Shown one piece after another: positions 56,700-64,000 of a stretch of DNA of 64,000 nt (positions are counted from its first letter, which is position 1; each line of letters begins with the position of its first letter). A program made the translations under genes and the position numbers. This stretch comes from Micromonospora echinofusca (GTDB lineage: Bacteria > Actinomycetota > Actinomycetes > Mycobacteriales > Micromonosporaceae). The notes under the pieces are model-generated. The model had not been told where the DNA came from and searched no databases. It worked only from the letters and a program-made list of their open reading frames with translations. The DNA lies in the NCBI RefSeq assembly GCF_900091445.1, contig NZ_LT607733.1, positions 4,739,001 to 4,803,000 of the forward strand, written 5' to 3'.

Positions 56700-56846
56700 G
56701 TGAGCGGTGTCGCCCCGGGAGCGACGAGCGCTCCCACTCAGACGCGACGGGGACCGGTCGGCCGTCCGGGGGCGACGTGCCGTACGGCACCCACGCGGGC
56801 GGCGATCTCGTGCGTGACGCGGGGCGGTACGGGGAAAGAAGCCGCG

Positions 56847-57677
56847 ATGGGCGACGGATGGCGATGGGCGAAGCGGATCACCAGTGCGGCGTTCCGCCCG
56901 CTGCGGGGGCGGGACCTGTCCCTGCACGCCGCCGCCATCACCTTCTACGGGGCGATCGCCGTGGTGCCGGTGGCCCTGCTGGCGATCTGGCTGACGTCGC
57001 TGCTGGCGGGAGCCGAGCGGGTGCGCCGGCTCACCTCGTACGCCGTGGACACGCTGCCGGACGCGATCGGCGCGCCCCACGCGGTGCAGGCGCTGGTCGG
57101 GGCCGGGGTGGGGTTGACCCCGTTGCTGGCCCTGGCGTCGTTGCTGCCGGCGTCGCTCTACGGCGAGGGGCTGCGCCGCGCCTTCGTCTCGGTCGCCGTG
57201 CCGCGCAGCGAGGAGTCGCTGGTCGGCTGGCGGGGCCGGCTGCTGCTGCTGCCCCTGCTGGCGCCGGCCCCGGCCCTGCTGCTGTCGATCCTGCTCGCGC
57301 TGCCCACCACCACCGGGCTGGTACGGCAGGGCGGCTGGACCGGCGCGCTGGGGGTGGTGCTGTCCTTCCTGGCGGTCTGGCTGGTGCTCACCCCGGTGCT
57401 GCTCTGGGTGTTCCGGGTGGTCGGCCCCGCGTCGCCGGACTGGCTCTCCGCGCTGGGCGTCGGGTCGTTCACCGCGGCCAACCTGTCGGGCTTCCTGCAC
57501 GGCTTCGTGCTCTTCGCCTCGCTCCCGATCGACCTGGGGGTGCCGTTCGGGGGCTTCGACGAGATCGGCGCGGGGGTGGCGGTCCTGCTCTGGCTCTACC
57601 TCTTCCACGTGATCGTGCTGGCGGGCTACTCCGCCACCCTCGCCCTCTCCCGCTGGCGCGACCGCCGCGCCGGTTGA
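56847..57677 (+). CDS. YihY/BrkB-like inner membrane protein
   Basis: 276 residues with about six helices. RDLSLHAAAITFYGAIAVVPVALLAIW is the YihY opening (membrane helix 1 with conserved A-x-x-F-Y), and GVAVLLWLYLFHVIVLAGYSATLAL the family end. Function unknown; once misnamed RNase BN. ATG 56847 is preceded by GGGGAAAGAAG. It is a shortened form of the usual 280-420 residues. Confidence 0.82.
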   Translation: MGDGWRWAKRITSAAFRPLRGRDLSLHAAAITFYGAIAVVPVALLAIWLTSLLAGAERVRRLTSYAVDTLPDAIGAPHAVQALVGAGVGLTPLLALASLLPASLYGEGLRRAFVSVAVPRSEESLVGWRGRLLLLPLLAPAPALLLSILLALPTTTGLVRQGGWTGALGVVLSFLAVWLVLTPVLLWVFRVVGPASPDWLSALGVGSFTAANLSGFLHGFVLFASLPIDLGVPFGGFDEIGAGVAVLLWLYLFHVIVLAGYSATLALSRWRDRRAG

Positions 57678-57689
57678 GCGTGTCGACGG

Positions 57690-58853
57690 TCAGGGCCGGA
57701 ACGGGCCGGTGACCTCGTAGGTGATCCCGTCGCTGCCGATGGAACTGCCGGAGGCGCCGCGCTGCGACGAGAAGTAGAGGCGTGACCCGTCCGGGGAGAA
57801 CGCCGGGCCGGTGATCTCCGAGCCGGACTGGCCGAGGACGCGCAGGAACGGGGCGACCACGCCGGCCCGGGTGATGACGTTGATCTCCATGTCGCCGCCG
57901 TCCTCGGCGACGTAGAGATCGCCGCCGGCGGTGCCGGTGATGTTGTCGACGCCGGTCAGCGGCGCCGCCCCGGCCGGCACCAGCGAGTCGTCGTACGCCA
58001 GGTCGAGACGCTGGTTGACCGCGTCGTACGCCCACACCCGGTTGTCGCCCTTGGTGGTGAACCAGCAGGTGCCCCGGTCGTACCAGCACCCCTCGCCGCC
58101 GTCGAAGTGTCGGGCCGCGCCGACCTGCCGGCGGGTCGGCACCGGGAAGCCGTCCCGGTCCGGCAGGTCGCGCCAGGTCACCGGCCCGGCCACCTGGTCG
58201 GCCGGGGCGCAGAGCACCTGCACCTTCCCCGTGCGCAGGTCGCCCCAGGTGTCGGGGACGAAACGGTAGAAGCAGCCGTCGTCCTCGTCCTCGGTCAGGT
58301 AGACGACCCGTCGATCCGGGTCGCAGGCGGCCGCCTCGTGGGTGAACCGGCCCATCCGGGTCCGCTCCTCGGCCGCCCGGCTGCCGTCCGGCCAGGTCTC
58401 GAACACCCGACCCAACGGGACCTCCTCGCAGGACAGCCAGGTGCCCCAGGGGGTTGCCCCGCCGGCGCAGTTGACGTTGGTCCCGCCGAGGATCCGGTAC
58501 GCCGCCGCGATCGAGCCGTCGGCCCGGAAGCGCACCGCGGAGGCGCCGCCGACCAGCGGCACCTCGGAGTTGGAGACGTAGATCCAGCCGTCCCCGGCCG
58601 GGAAGCAGGCGCCGCCGTCCGGAGCCAGGTGCCACAGGTACGAGGTGCCGGGCACCCGCTGCCCGGATCGGGCGACGACCCGGCTGGTGAAGCCGGCCGG
58701 CAACTGGAGGCCGTTGCCGTCGGCGCCGAGCAGGTCGCCGTACGGGCCGGGTCCGGGTTGGGCGGGGGCGGCGAGCGCGGCGCCGGCCCACAGGCTGCCG
58801 GCGAAGGCAGCGCCGCCGGCGACGGTGACGCGCAGCAGGGTACGACGGTCCAT
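57690..58853 (-). CDS. Tat-exported DUF839/PhoX-like phosphatase family protein
   Basis: 387 residues. MDRRTLLRVTVAGGAAFAGS is a twin-arginine signal (RRTLLR), cleaved near ALA-AP. The mature protein is a propeller with LPAGFTSRVVARSGQ, RFTHEAAACDPDRRVVYLTEDEDDGCFYRFVPD and GGDLYVAEDGGDMEINVI, typical of PhoX-type DUF839, which binds Ca2+ and Fe3+. It may hydrolyse phosphate esters outside the cell. ATG 58853 with GGGAG upstream. Confidence 0.9.
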   Translation of the reverse strand: MDRRTLLRVTVAGGAAFAGSLWAGAALAAPAQPGPGPYGDLLGADGNGLQLPAGFTSRVVARSGQRVPGTSYLWHLAPDGGACFPAGDGWIYVSNSEVPLVGGASAVRFRADGSIAAAYRILGGTNVNCAGGATPWGTWLSCEEVPLGRVFETWPDGSRAAEERTRMGRFTHEAAACDPDRRVVYLTEDEDDGCFYRFVPDTWGDLRTGKVQVLCAPADQVAGPVTWRDLPDRDGFPVPTRRQVGAARHFDGGEGCWYDRGTCWFTTKGDNRVWAYDAVNQRLDLAYDDSLVPAGAAPLTGVDNITGTAGGDLYVAEDGGDMEINVITRAGVVAPFLRVLGQSGSEITGPAFSPDGSRLYFSSQRGASGSSIGSDGITYEVTGPFRP

Positions 58854-58924
58854 CGGAGGCTCCCGGAGGGTGCGGGGACGATGCCCCGTCGACGCTAGGG
58901 CCGACGGGGCATCGATGGAAGCCT

Positions 58925-61111
58925 CTATTTGGTGAACGCGGGGCGACGGGCCTCCGGAGCCGCCGGCCCGGGCTCGTCGTCGGACTCCTTGATGCCGAAG
59001 CGGCGGTAGACGCGGGCCAGCGGGCCGGGGGCCCACCAGTTCCAGCGGCCCAGCAGCCGCATCGTGGCCGGGACCAGCAGCGCCCGCACCAGCGTCGCGT
59101 CCACCACGATCGCCACGATCATGCCGATGCCGATGAGCTTGATGTACGCCATCTCGCCCGTGGCGAAGCCGGCCACCACGATGATCAGCAGCAGCGCCGC
59201 TGCCGTGATGATCCGCCCGGTGCGCTGGAGCGCGGTGGCCACCGACGCGGTGTTGTCGCCGGTGCGGTCCCACTCCTCGCGTACCCGGGAGAGCAGGAAC
59301 ACCTCGTAGTCGGTCGCCAGCCCGAAGAGCACGGCGAGCATGAGGATCGGGTTGCTCGGTTCGATGAACCCGGTCGGGGTGAAGCCGAGCAGGTCGGCGA
59401 AGTGCCCGTCCTGGAAGATCCAGACGACCACGCCGAACGACGCGCCGATCGACACCAGGTTCATCAGCACCGCCTTGATCGGCAGCACCACCGAGCCGAA
59501 GGCGAGGAAGAGCAGGACCAGGATCGCGGCGGCCATCAGCAGGGCCATCCAGGGCAGCCGGTCGGCGAGGCTGTCGATCAGGTCGAGGTCGACGCCGGGC
59601 CGGCCGCCGACCAGCACCTCGGCGCCGCCCGGCGCGGGCAGGGCGCGCAGCGCCCGGACCACGTCGTGCGCGGCGTCACCCGTCGGCTCGCCCGGGTAGG
59701 TCACCGTCAGCAGCGTCGACGTGCCCCGGTTGGCCGCCACCTGCACCCCGGTCACGCCCGGCACCGCGGCCACCCGGTCGGCGAAGGGCTGCACCTGCTC
59801 CGGGGACACCCCGGAGACCAGCACGTCGATCGGCGCGATCGTGCCGCCGGGGAACTCCGCGGCGATCCGCTCGGAGACCACCCGCGGCTCGGCGCTCGCG
59901 GGCAGCACCCGGTCGTCGAACCCGCCGAACTCCATCCGCAGGATCGGCGTGGCCAGCAGCAGGAGCAGCACGGACACCCCGACCAGGTAGCGCACCGGGC
60001 GGCGCATCACGCTGTGCGCGATCCGGGCCCAGGCGCCGCCCGTCTCCCCCGCCGCCGGCCGCCCACCGCGCGCCCCACGCCGCCACGGCAGCGGTACGCG
60101 CAGCGCGTCGATCCGGTGGCCGAGCACCGCGAGCAGGGCCGGCAGCACGGTCAGCGCGGCCAGCATGGCGACCAGCACGGCGGCCATCCCGCCGAGCGCC
60201 ATCGAGCGCAGGAACGCCTGCGGGAAGATCAACAGGCTGGCCATGGCGGTCGCGATGGTCAGCCCGGAGACCAGCACCGTCCGCCCGGCCGTGGCCATCG
60301 TCCGCCGGATCGCGGCCGGGGTGTCCCGGCCGGCGGCCAACTCCTCGCGGAACCGGCTCACCACGAACAGGGCGTAGTCGACCGCCATGCCCAGGCCGAT
60401 CAGGGTGATGACGTTGATCGCGAACACCGACACGTCGGTGACCATGTTGACCAGCCGGACGGCGACGAACGCGCCGAGGATGGCGAGCCCGCCGATCAGC
60501 AGGGGCGTGGAGGCCGCCACCAGCCCGCCGAAGATCAGCACGAGCAGCACCAGCAGCACCGGCATGGAGAGCAGTTCCGCGCGGGTGATGTCCTCGGTGG
60601 TCTGCGCGTTCGACTCCTGAAGGGCCGCCGTGGCGCCGCCGACCTCGGTCCGTACGCCGGGCGCCGTCAGGGCGGGCCGCAGTTCCTCGTACGCGGCGGC
60701 CTTGTCGTCCTTGTCGGCGGCCCGGAGCTGGATCAGCGCGTAGGTGGCCCGGCGGTCGGTGGAGAGCAGCGCGGGAGCCTGGGTGTCGTACCAGGTGGTG
60801 ACGCTGGTGATCTCCGATCGCTGGCGCAGCCCGGCGACGGTGGCCGCGACCGGGTCCCGGAAGGCGGGCTCATCGACGGTCGGCCCGTCGCTGGACCAGA
60901 GCACGACGAGGTCGGCGCCCTGCGGCCCGAGCTCGCGGGTGATCCGCTCGGCGGCCCGGCTGGACTCGCTCGCCGGGTCGTCGAAGCCGCCACCGGTGAG
61001 CTGCCCGAAGACCCCGACCCCCCAGGTGGAGCCGACCGCGACGAGCACCAGGGCGGCGGCCAGCACCGACCAGCGCAGCCGTACGACCATCTGTCCCCAC
61101 CAGGCGAACAT
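58925..61111 (-). CDS. MmpL-family RND transporter
   Basis: 728 residues. Twelve membrane helices in two halves, each with the MMPL aspartate motif: GLGMAVDYALFVVSRFREEL and LFGLATDYEVFLLSRVREEW. Two extracytoplasmic porter loops (residues about 40-180 and 415-540). These proton-driven exporters move lipids, siderophores or drugs. ATG 61111 follows GGAGGGGGAGG. A divergent TetR gene lies beyond a 100-nt intergenic region with operator-like repeats. Confidence 0.94.
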   Translation of the reverse strand: MFAWWGQMVVRLRWSVLAAALVLVAVGSTWGVGVFGQLTGGGFDDPASESSRAAERITRELGPQGADLVVLWSSDGPTVDEPAFRDPVAATVAGLRQRSEITSVTTWYDTQAPALLSTDRRATYALIQLRAADKDDKAAAYEELRPALTAPGVRTEVGGATAALQESNAQTTEDITRAELLSMPVLLVLLVLIFGGLVAASTPLLIGGLAILGAFVAVRLVNMVTDVSVFAINVITLIGLGMAVDYALFVVSRFREELAAGRDTPAAIRRTMATAGRTVLVSGLTIATAMASLLIFPQAFLRSMALGGMAAVLVAMLAALTVLPALLAVLGHRIDALRVPLPWRRGARGGRPAAGETGGAWARIAHSVMRRPVRYLVGVSVLLLLLATPILRMEFGGFDDRVLPASAEPRVVSERIAAEFPGGTIAPIDVLVSGVSPEQVQPFADRVAAVPGVTGVQVAANRGTSTLLTVTYPGEPTGDAAHDVVRALRALPAPGGAEVLVGGRPGVDLDLIDSLADRLPWMALLMAAAILVLLFLAFGSVVLPIKAVLMNLVSIGASFGVVVWIFQDGHFADLLGFTPTGFIEPSNPILMLAVLFGLATDYEVFLLSRVREEWDRTGDNTASVATALQRTGRIITAAALLLIIVVAGFATGEMAYIKLIGIGMIVAIVVDATLVRALLVPATMRLLGRWNWWAPGPLARVYRRFGIKESDDEPGPAAPEARRPAFTK

Positions 61112-61153
61112 TCGCCTCCCCCTCCGACGACGGCTAGGCTGTGACCATCGCTC

Positions 61154-61187
61154 ATTTGAGTGAACGCCGTTAACTATGGCAACGGCG
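61154..61187. promoter_or_regulatory. mmpL promoter with likely TetR operator
   Basis: On the minus strand TTGCCA (61177-61182), 17 nt, TCAAAT (61154-61159) is a fair mmpL promoter. The inverted repeat CGCCGTT (61165-61171) / AACGGCG (61181-61187) overlaps its -35, suiting repression by the divergent TetR protein. Confidence 0.45.
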
Positions 61188-61214
61188 GTCGATTCGGTCA
61201 AGGGAGTCAGCCGG

Positions 61215-61961
61215 ATGGACGCACCGAGCCGACGGGAACGCCTACGCTCGGCGACGGTCGCCGAGATCAAGGACGGGGCTCGGCGGCTGTTGGTGACGGG
61301 CGGGGTCGACGCCGTCTCGCTGCGGGCCATCGCCCGCGACATGGGCATGACCGCGCCGGCCATCTACCGCTACTTCCCCAGCCTGGAGGCCCTCGTCGCG
61401 GCGCTGGCCGGCGACCTCTACGACGAGCTGCGGCTGCTGCTGGAGGCGGCCCGGGACGACGCCGGCCCCGACCCGGTCGGCCAGCTGCTCACCATGTCCC
61501 GGACGTTCCGCGCCTGGTCGGTGGCGCACCCGGCCGAGTTCGGGCTGATCTTCGGTGCCCCCACCCCCGGCCGCAACGCGCTCGACGGCGGCGACGACCA
61601 GGGCCACCCCGGTTCCCGCTTCGGCGCGGTCTTCATCCAGCCGATCCTCGACCTGTGGCACCGCTCCCCGTTCCGCACCCCGCCGCCCGAGCTGCTCCGG
61701 CAGCGCCTGGGTGGGCGGCGACTGGAGCCGCTGCGGATCAGCCACGGCGAGGTGCCGGTCGAGGTCGCGTACGCCTTCCTCTCCGGCTGGACCCGGCTCT
61801 ACGGCCTGGTCGCCATGGAGGTCTTCCACCAGTTCGACTGGGCGGTCACCGACGCCGAGGCGCTCTTCGAGCTGGAGCTGGAGACGTTCACCGCCCAGCT
61901 GCTGGCCGCCCCACCGACGGACGACCACCCTTCGACGGCCGCCCCGGCGGTGAAGGGCTGA
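61215..61961 (+). CDS. TetR family transcriptional regulator
   Basis: 248 residues. N-terminal HTH: ERLRSATVAEIKDGARRLLV, then VSLRAIARDMGMTAPAIYRYFPSLEALVAAL, a typical TetR DNA-binding domain. The C-terminal part (about 70-240; MSRTFRAWSVAHPAEFGLIFG) matches the TetR_C type of WHG-like regulators. ATG 61215 has AAGGGAG 9 nt upstream; ATG 61176 is an alternative but lies in the operator repeat. It probably represses mmpL. Confidence 0.9.
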   Translation: MDAPSRRERLRSATVAEIKDGARRLLVTGGVDAVSLRAIARDMGMTAPAIYRYFPSLEALVAALAGDLYDELRLLLEAARDDAGPDPVGQLLTMSRTFRAWSVAHPAEFGLIFGAPTPGRNALDGGDDQGHPGSRFGAVFIQPILDLWHRSPFRTPPPELLRQRLGGRRLEPLRISHGEVPVEVAYAFLSGWTRLYGLVAMEVFHQFDWAVTDAEALFELELETFTAQLLAAPPTDDHPSTAAPAVKG

Positions 61962-62007
61962 CCGGCGGTGGAGGGCCGACCGGGTGGTGAAGGGCTGACC
62001 GGCGGCG
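61947..62007. repeat. about 20-bp direct repeats after the TetR gene
   Basis: GGTGAAGGGCTGACCGGCGG occurs twice around a diverged copy (GTGGAGGGCCGACCGGG); the first copy spans the TetR stop codon. Confidence 0.6.
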
Positions 62008-62018
62008 CCTGCGGGCAG

Positions 62019-62024
62019 TAGGCT
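62019..62024 (+). promoter_or_regulatory. -10 element of the FAD oxidoreductase gene
   Basis: TAGGCT ends 8 nt before ATG 62033 and no Shine-Dalgarno is present. Confidence 0.4.
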
Positions 62025-62032
62025 CCCCCGGC

Positions 62033-63628
62033 ATGGGTGACGAGCTACCGACCCGGGCCGACGTGGTGATCGTCGGCGCCGGGCACAACGGTCTGGTGTC
62101 CGCGATCCTGCTCGCCCGCGCCGGGCTCGACGTGCTGGTGCTGGAGGCGGCCGACGTCATCGGCGGGGCCACCCGCACCGAGGCGCCGTTCCCCCGGGTG
62201 CCGGGGCTACGCCACTCCACCGGGTCGTATCTGCTCGGGCTGATGCCGCCGGAGCTGCTCGCCACGCTGGACGTGCGCATCCCCGTGCTGCGCCGCGACC
62301 CGCACTACTTCCTGCCCACCCCCGGTGGCCCCGGCTCGCCCTACCTGCTCTTCGGCAGCGACACGGCGGCCACCCGGGCGCAGCTCGCCGAGTTCTTCTC
62401 CCCCGCCGACGTGGCCGCCGACGACGCCCTCCAGGCCGAGCTGGCCGCGCTGCGCGACGACCTCGCCCCCGCCTGGCTGGCCGAGCCGCTGCCCGTCGAG
62501 GAGACCGCCGAGCGGTACGTCCGGCCGGCGCTGCGGCAGGTCTTCGTCGACCTCGTCCGCGGCTCGGTCGCCGCGCACCTGGCCCGCTTCGACTTCCGCT
62601 CCGAGCTGCTCGTCAGCATGTACGCGGTCACCGACGGCCTCTCCGGGCTCAACGCCGGCCCCGACGACCCGGGCACGGGGCACAACTTCCTCGTCCACAA
62701 CATGTGCCGGCTGCCCGGCTCCGACGGCACGTGGATGATCGCCGAGGGCGGGATGGGCACCGTGTCGCGTACCTTCGCCGACGCCGCCCGCGCCGCCGGC
62801 GCGACGATCCGCACCGGCACGCCGGTCAGCGCGATCGCCCTGGACGGCGGCGCGGCCAGTGGGGTCGTCCTCGCCGACGGGCGGGAGGTCGCCGCGCGGG
62901 TGGTGCTCGGCGCCTGCGACCCGTACCGGCTGATGGACCTGCTGCCCGACGGCGCGCTCCCGGCGCCGCTGGCCGAGCGGATGACGGCGGTCCGCCGCCC
63001 CGGCACCACCCTCAAGCTCAACCTGGCGCTGACCGGCCTGCCCCGGTTCTCCTGCCTGCCCGAGGGCGCGCCCAGCCCGTTCGGCTCGACGATCCACCTG
63101 CTGCCCGGCTCGGACTCGCTGACCGGCGGGGGCGGGGAGTCGCCGATGACGGCGCTGCGCGCCATGTGGGCGGACGTGCAGGCGGGGCGGCTGCCCGACG
63201 AGCCGACCATCGAGTGGTACCTGCACACCACCGTCGACGAGTCGCTGTCCGACGGCCGGGGGCACCACTCGTCGGCGCTCTTCGTGCAGTCGGTGCCGTA
63301 CGCGCTGGCCGACACCACCTGGGACGAGGCGCTGCCCGGCTACGTCGACCGGCTGGTCGGCATCTGCGAGCGGTACGCCCCCGGCACGGGTGACCTGATC
63401 GCCGACGCGGTGCCGCTGCCGCCGCCCGGCATCGAGGCGCACTTCGGCATCACCGGCGGGCACATCCACCACGTCGACAACACCGTCTCGTTCACCGACC
63501 GGATGCCGTACGCCACCGGCGTCGACGGCGTCTACGCGGGCAGCGCCGGCTGCCACCCGGCCGGCAGCGTCATCGGCGCCGCCGGCCACAACGCCGCCCG
63601 CCGCATCCTCACCGACCTGGCCCGCTGA
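62033..63628 (+). CDS. FAD-dependent oxidoreductase, phytoene desaturase/PYROXD2-like
   Basis: 531 residues. N-terminal dinucleotide fold VVIVGAGHNGLVSAILLARAG followed by LEAADVIGGATRTEA is the CrtI/PYROXD2 FAD motif; the C-terminal YAGSAGCHPAGSVIGAAGHNAAR completes the FAD site. No carotenoid genes are adjacent, so carotenoid synthesis is not implied; many actinobacterial homologues are annotated only as NAD(P)/FAD-dependent oxidoreductases. ATG 62033, probably leaderless. It converges with the Rieske gene. Confidence 0.9.
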   Translation: MGDELPTRADVVIVGAGHNGLVSAILLARAGLDVLVLEAADVIGGATRTEAPFPRVPGLRHSTGSYLLGLMPPELLATLDVRIPVLRRDPHYFLPTPGGPGSPYLLFGSDTAATRAQLAEFFSPADVAADDALQAELAALRDDLAPAWLAEPLPVEETAERYVRPALRQVFVDLVRGSVAAHLARFDFRSELLVSMYAVTDGLSGLNAGPDDPGTGHNFLVHNMCRLPGSDGTWMIAEGGMGTVSRTFADAARAAGATIRTGTPVSAIALDGGAASGVVLADGREVAARVVLGACDPYRLMDLLPDGALPAPLAERMTAVRRPGTTLKLNLALTGLPRFSCLPEGAPSPFGSTIHLLPGSDSLTGGGGESPMTALRAMWADVQAGRLPDEPTIEWYLHTTVDESLSDGRGHHSSALFVQSVPYALADTTWDEALPGYVDRLVGICERYAPGTGDLIADAVPLPPPGIEAHFGITGGHIHHVDNTVSFTDRMPYATGVDGVYAGSAGCHPAGSVIGAAGHNAARRILTDLAR

Positions 63629-63640
63629 CCCGCTTCGGAG

Positions 63641-64000
63641 CTAGCTGAGGACCTCGCCGGCGGGGGCGGGGGTTTCGGCGTCGACGCGGTGGGCGCGGAC
63701 CTTGTGCCCGACGCTGGTCAGGCAGCGGCCGCTGGGCAGGTCGAACCGCCAGCCGTGCAGCTGGCAGGTGAGCTGGTCGCCGTCGACGATGCCGAACCGG
63801 GTCAGGTCGGCCTTCAGGTGCGGGCAGCGCCGCTGCACCACCCAGTCGCCGAGGGTGATGTCCTCGGCGTCGCTGGAGCGCTCGTGCTCGTCGTACCAGC
63901 CCTCGGCGTACTGGAGGCGCTCGGTGGAGAGGCACTTGAAGAACGCGTAGACGAACTCGTTGTACTGGCCGATCCGGGCCGCCGAGAAGCGGCAGGAGAG
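63641..64000 (-). CDS. Rieske [2Fe-2S] domain protein, C-terminal part
   Basis: The last 119 codons are in the window; the gene continues beyond 64000. The Rieske ligands are RCPHLKADL (C-x-H) and LTCQLHGWRFD (C-x2-H). The preceding AARIGQYNEFVYAFFKCLS and ERLQYAEGWYDEHERSS resemble the spacer in MBL-fold/Rieske proteins of the CMP-Neu5Ac hydroxylase-like type, so an N-terminal metallo-beta-lactamase-fold domain is expected outside the window (inference). Confidence 0.85.
   Translation of the reverse strand, partial: LSCRFSAARIGQYNEFVYAFFKCLSTERLQYAEGWYDEHERSSDAEDITLGDWVVQRRCPHLKADLTRFGIVDGDQLTCQLHGWRFDLPSGRCLTSVGHKVRAHRVDAETPAPAGEVLS

Noticed and set aside
62033..63628. Carotenoid biosynthesis cluster
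   Set aside because: The FAD protein is CrtI-like, but no phytoene synthase, GGPP synthase or cyclase is nearby, and PYROXD2-like proteins share the same motifs.

Overview
The window is high-GC (by eye about 74%), gene-dense bacterial chromosome. Gene content and order point to an actinobacterium, most likely Micromonosporaceae (Micromonospora or a close relative). The pointers are a dapB / M16 peptidase / pnp / rpsO / ribF / truB / rbfA / infB / nusA / rimP block, DUF574-type methyltransferase, DUF4439 and DUF6186-type proteins, an F420-dependent (Ddn-like) oxidoreductase family protein, MmpL, a type Ic methionine aminopeptidase, GTG starts and very high third-position GC. The family assignment is inference. 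No rRNA, tRNA, CRISPR array, prophage or insertion sequence was seen.

Layout. 1-18.1 kb (minus strand): the transcription/translation block, read rimP, nusA, ylxR, infB, ylxP, rbfA, nrnA, two small membrane proteins, MATE exporter, truB, ribF, rpsO, pnp, M16 peptidase, dapB. It is interrupted at 8.1-10.1 kb by about 2 kb of repeat-rich DNA holding a perfect 24-bp inverted repeat, a 7-bp minisatellite, a 43-46 bp degenerate tandem repeat and one convincing 29-codon gene. 18.2-24.6 kb (plus): a ferritin-like lipoprotein/DUF4439 pair, a PadR-controlled ABC transporter, a Ddn-like protein and a nucleotidyltransferase-like protein. 24.6-30.3 kb: VIT/CCC1 transporter, map, a STAS protein, and convergent to it a 1222-residue hybrid kinase/response regulator/PP2C phosphatase with an RsbW-like end. 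30.6-34.9 kb: a glutamine-synthetase-like ligase, aldehyde dehydrogenase, SDR and C26 amidohydrolase operon, probably gamma-glutamylating an amine or amino alcohol. 35.7-39.2 kb: DUF456 protein, PAS-GGDEF-EAL protein and DUF574 methyltransferase. 39.4-45.1 kb: thiolase, GST-like reductase, DUF998 protein, then a short cysteine-containing leader peptide upstream of a dicarboxylate/cystine-type symporter, and an old yellow enzyme. 45.1-54.3 kb (minus): a fused asymmetric ABC exporter, GNAT protein, the MEP-pathway genes ispG and dxr around the site-2 protease rseP, and a Uma2 protein. 54.6-64 kb: secreted GH43 enzyme, frameshifted GNAT, YihY-like membrane protein, DUF839/PhoX protein, MmpL with a divergent TetR regulator, CrtI-like FAD oxidoreductase, and the 3' end of a Rieske protein.

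Signals running through the window. Many genes lack a Shine-Dalgarno sequence and instead have a TANNNT or CANNNT hexamer ending 6-8 nt before the start codon, the arrangement of leaderless transcripts. Three intergenic palindromes carry GATC near their outer ends (8.67, 12.88 and 56.01 kb) and look like repetitive elements. The best candidates for new biology are the leader-peptide/symporter locus, the oxidase-less gamma-glutamylation operon, the all-in-one partner-switch kinase and the nested dyad over the GH43 start.
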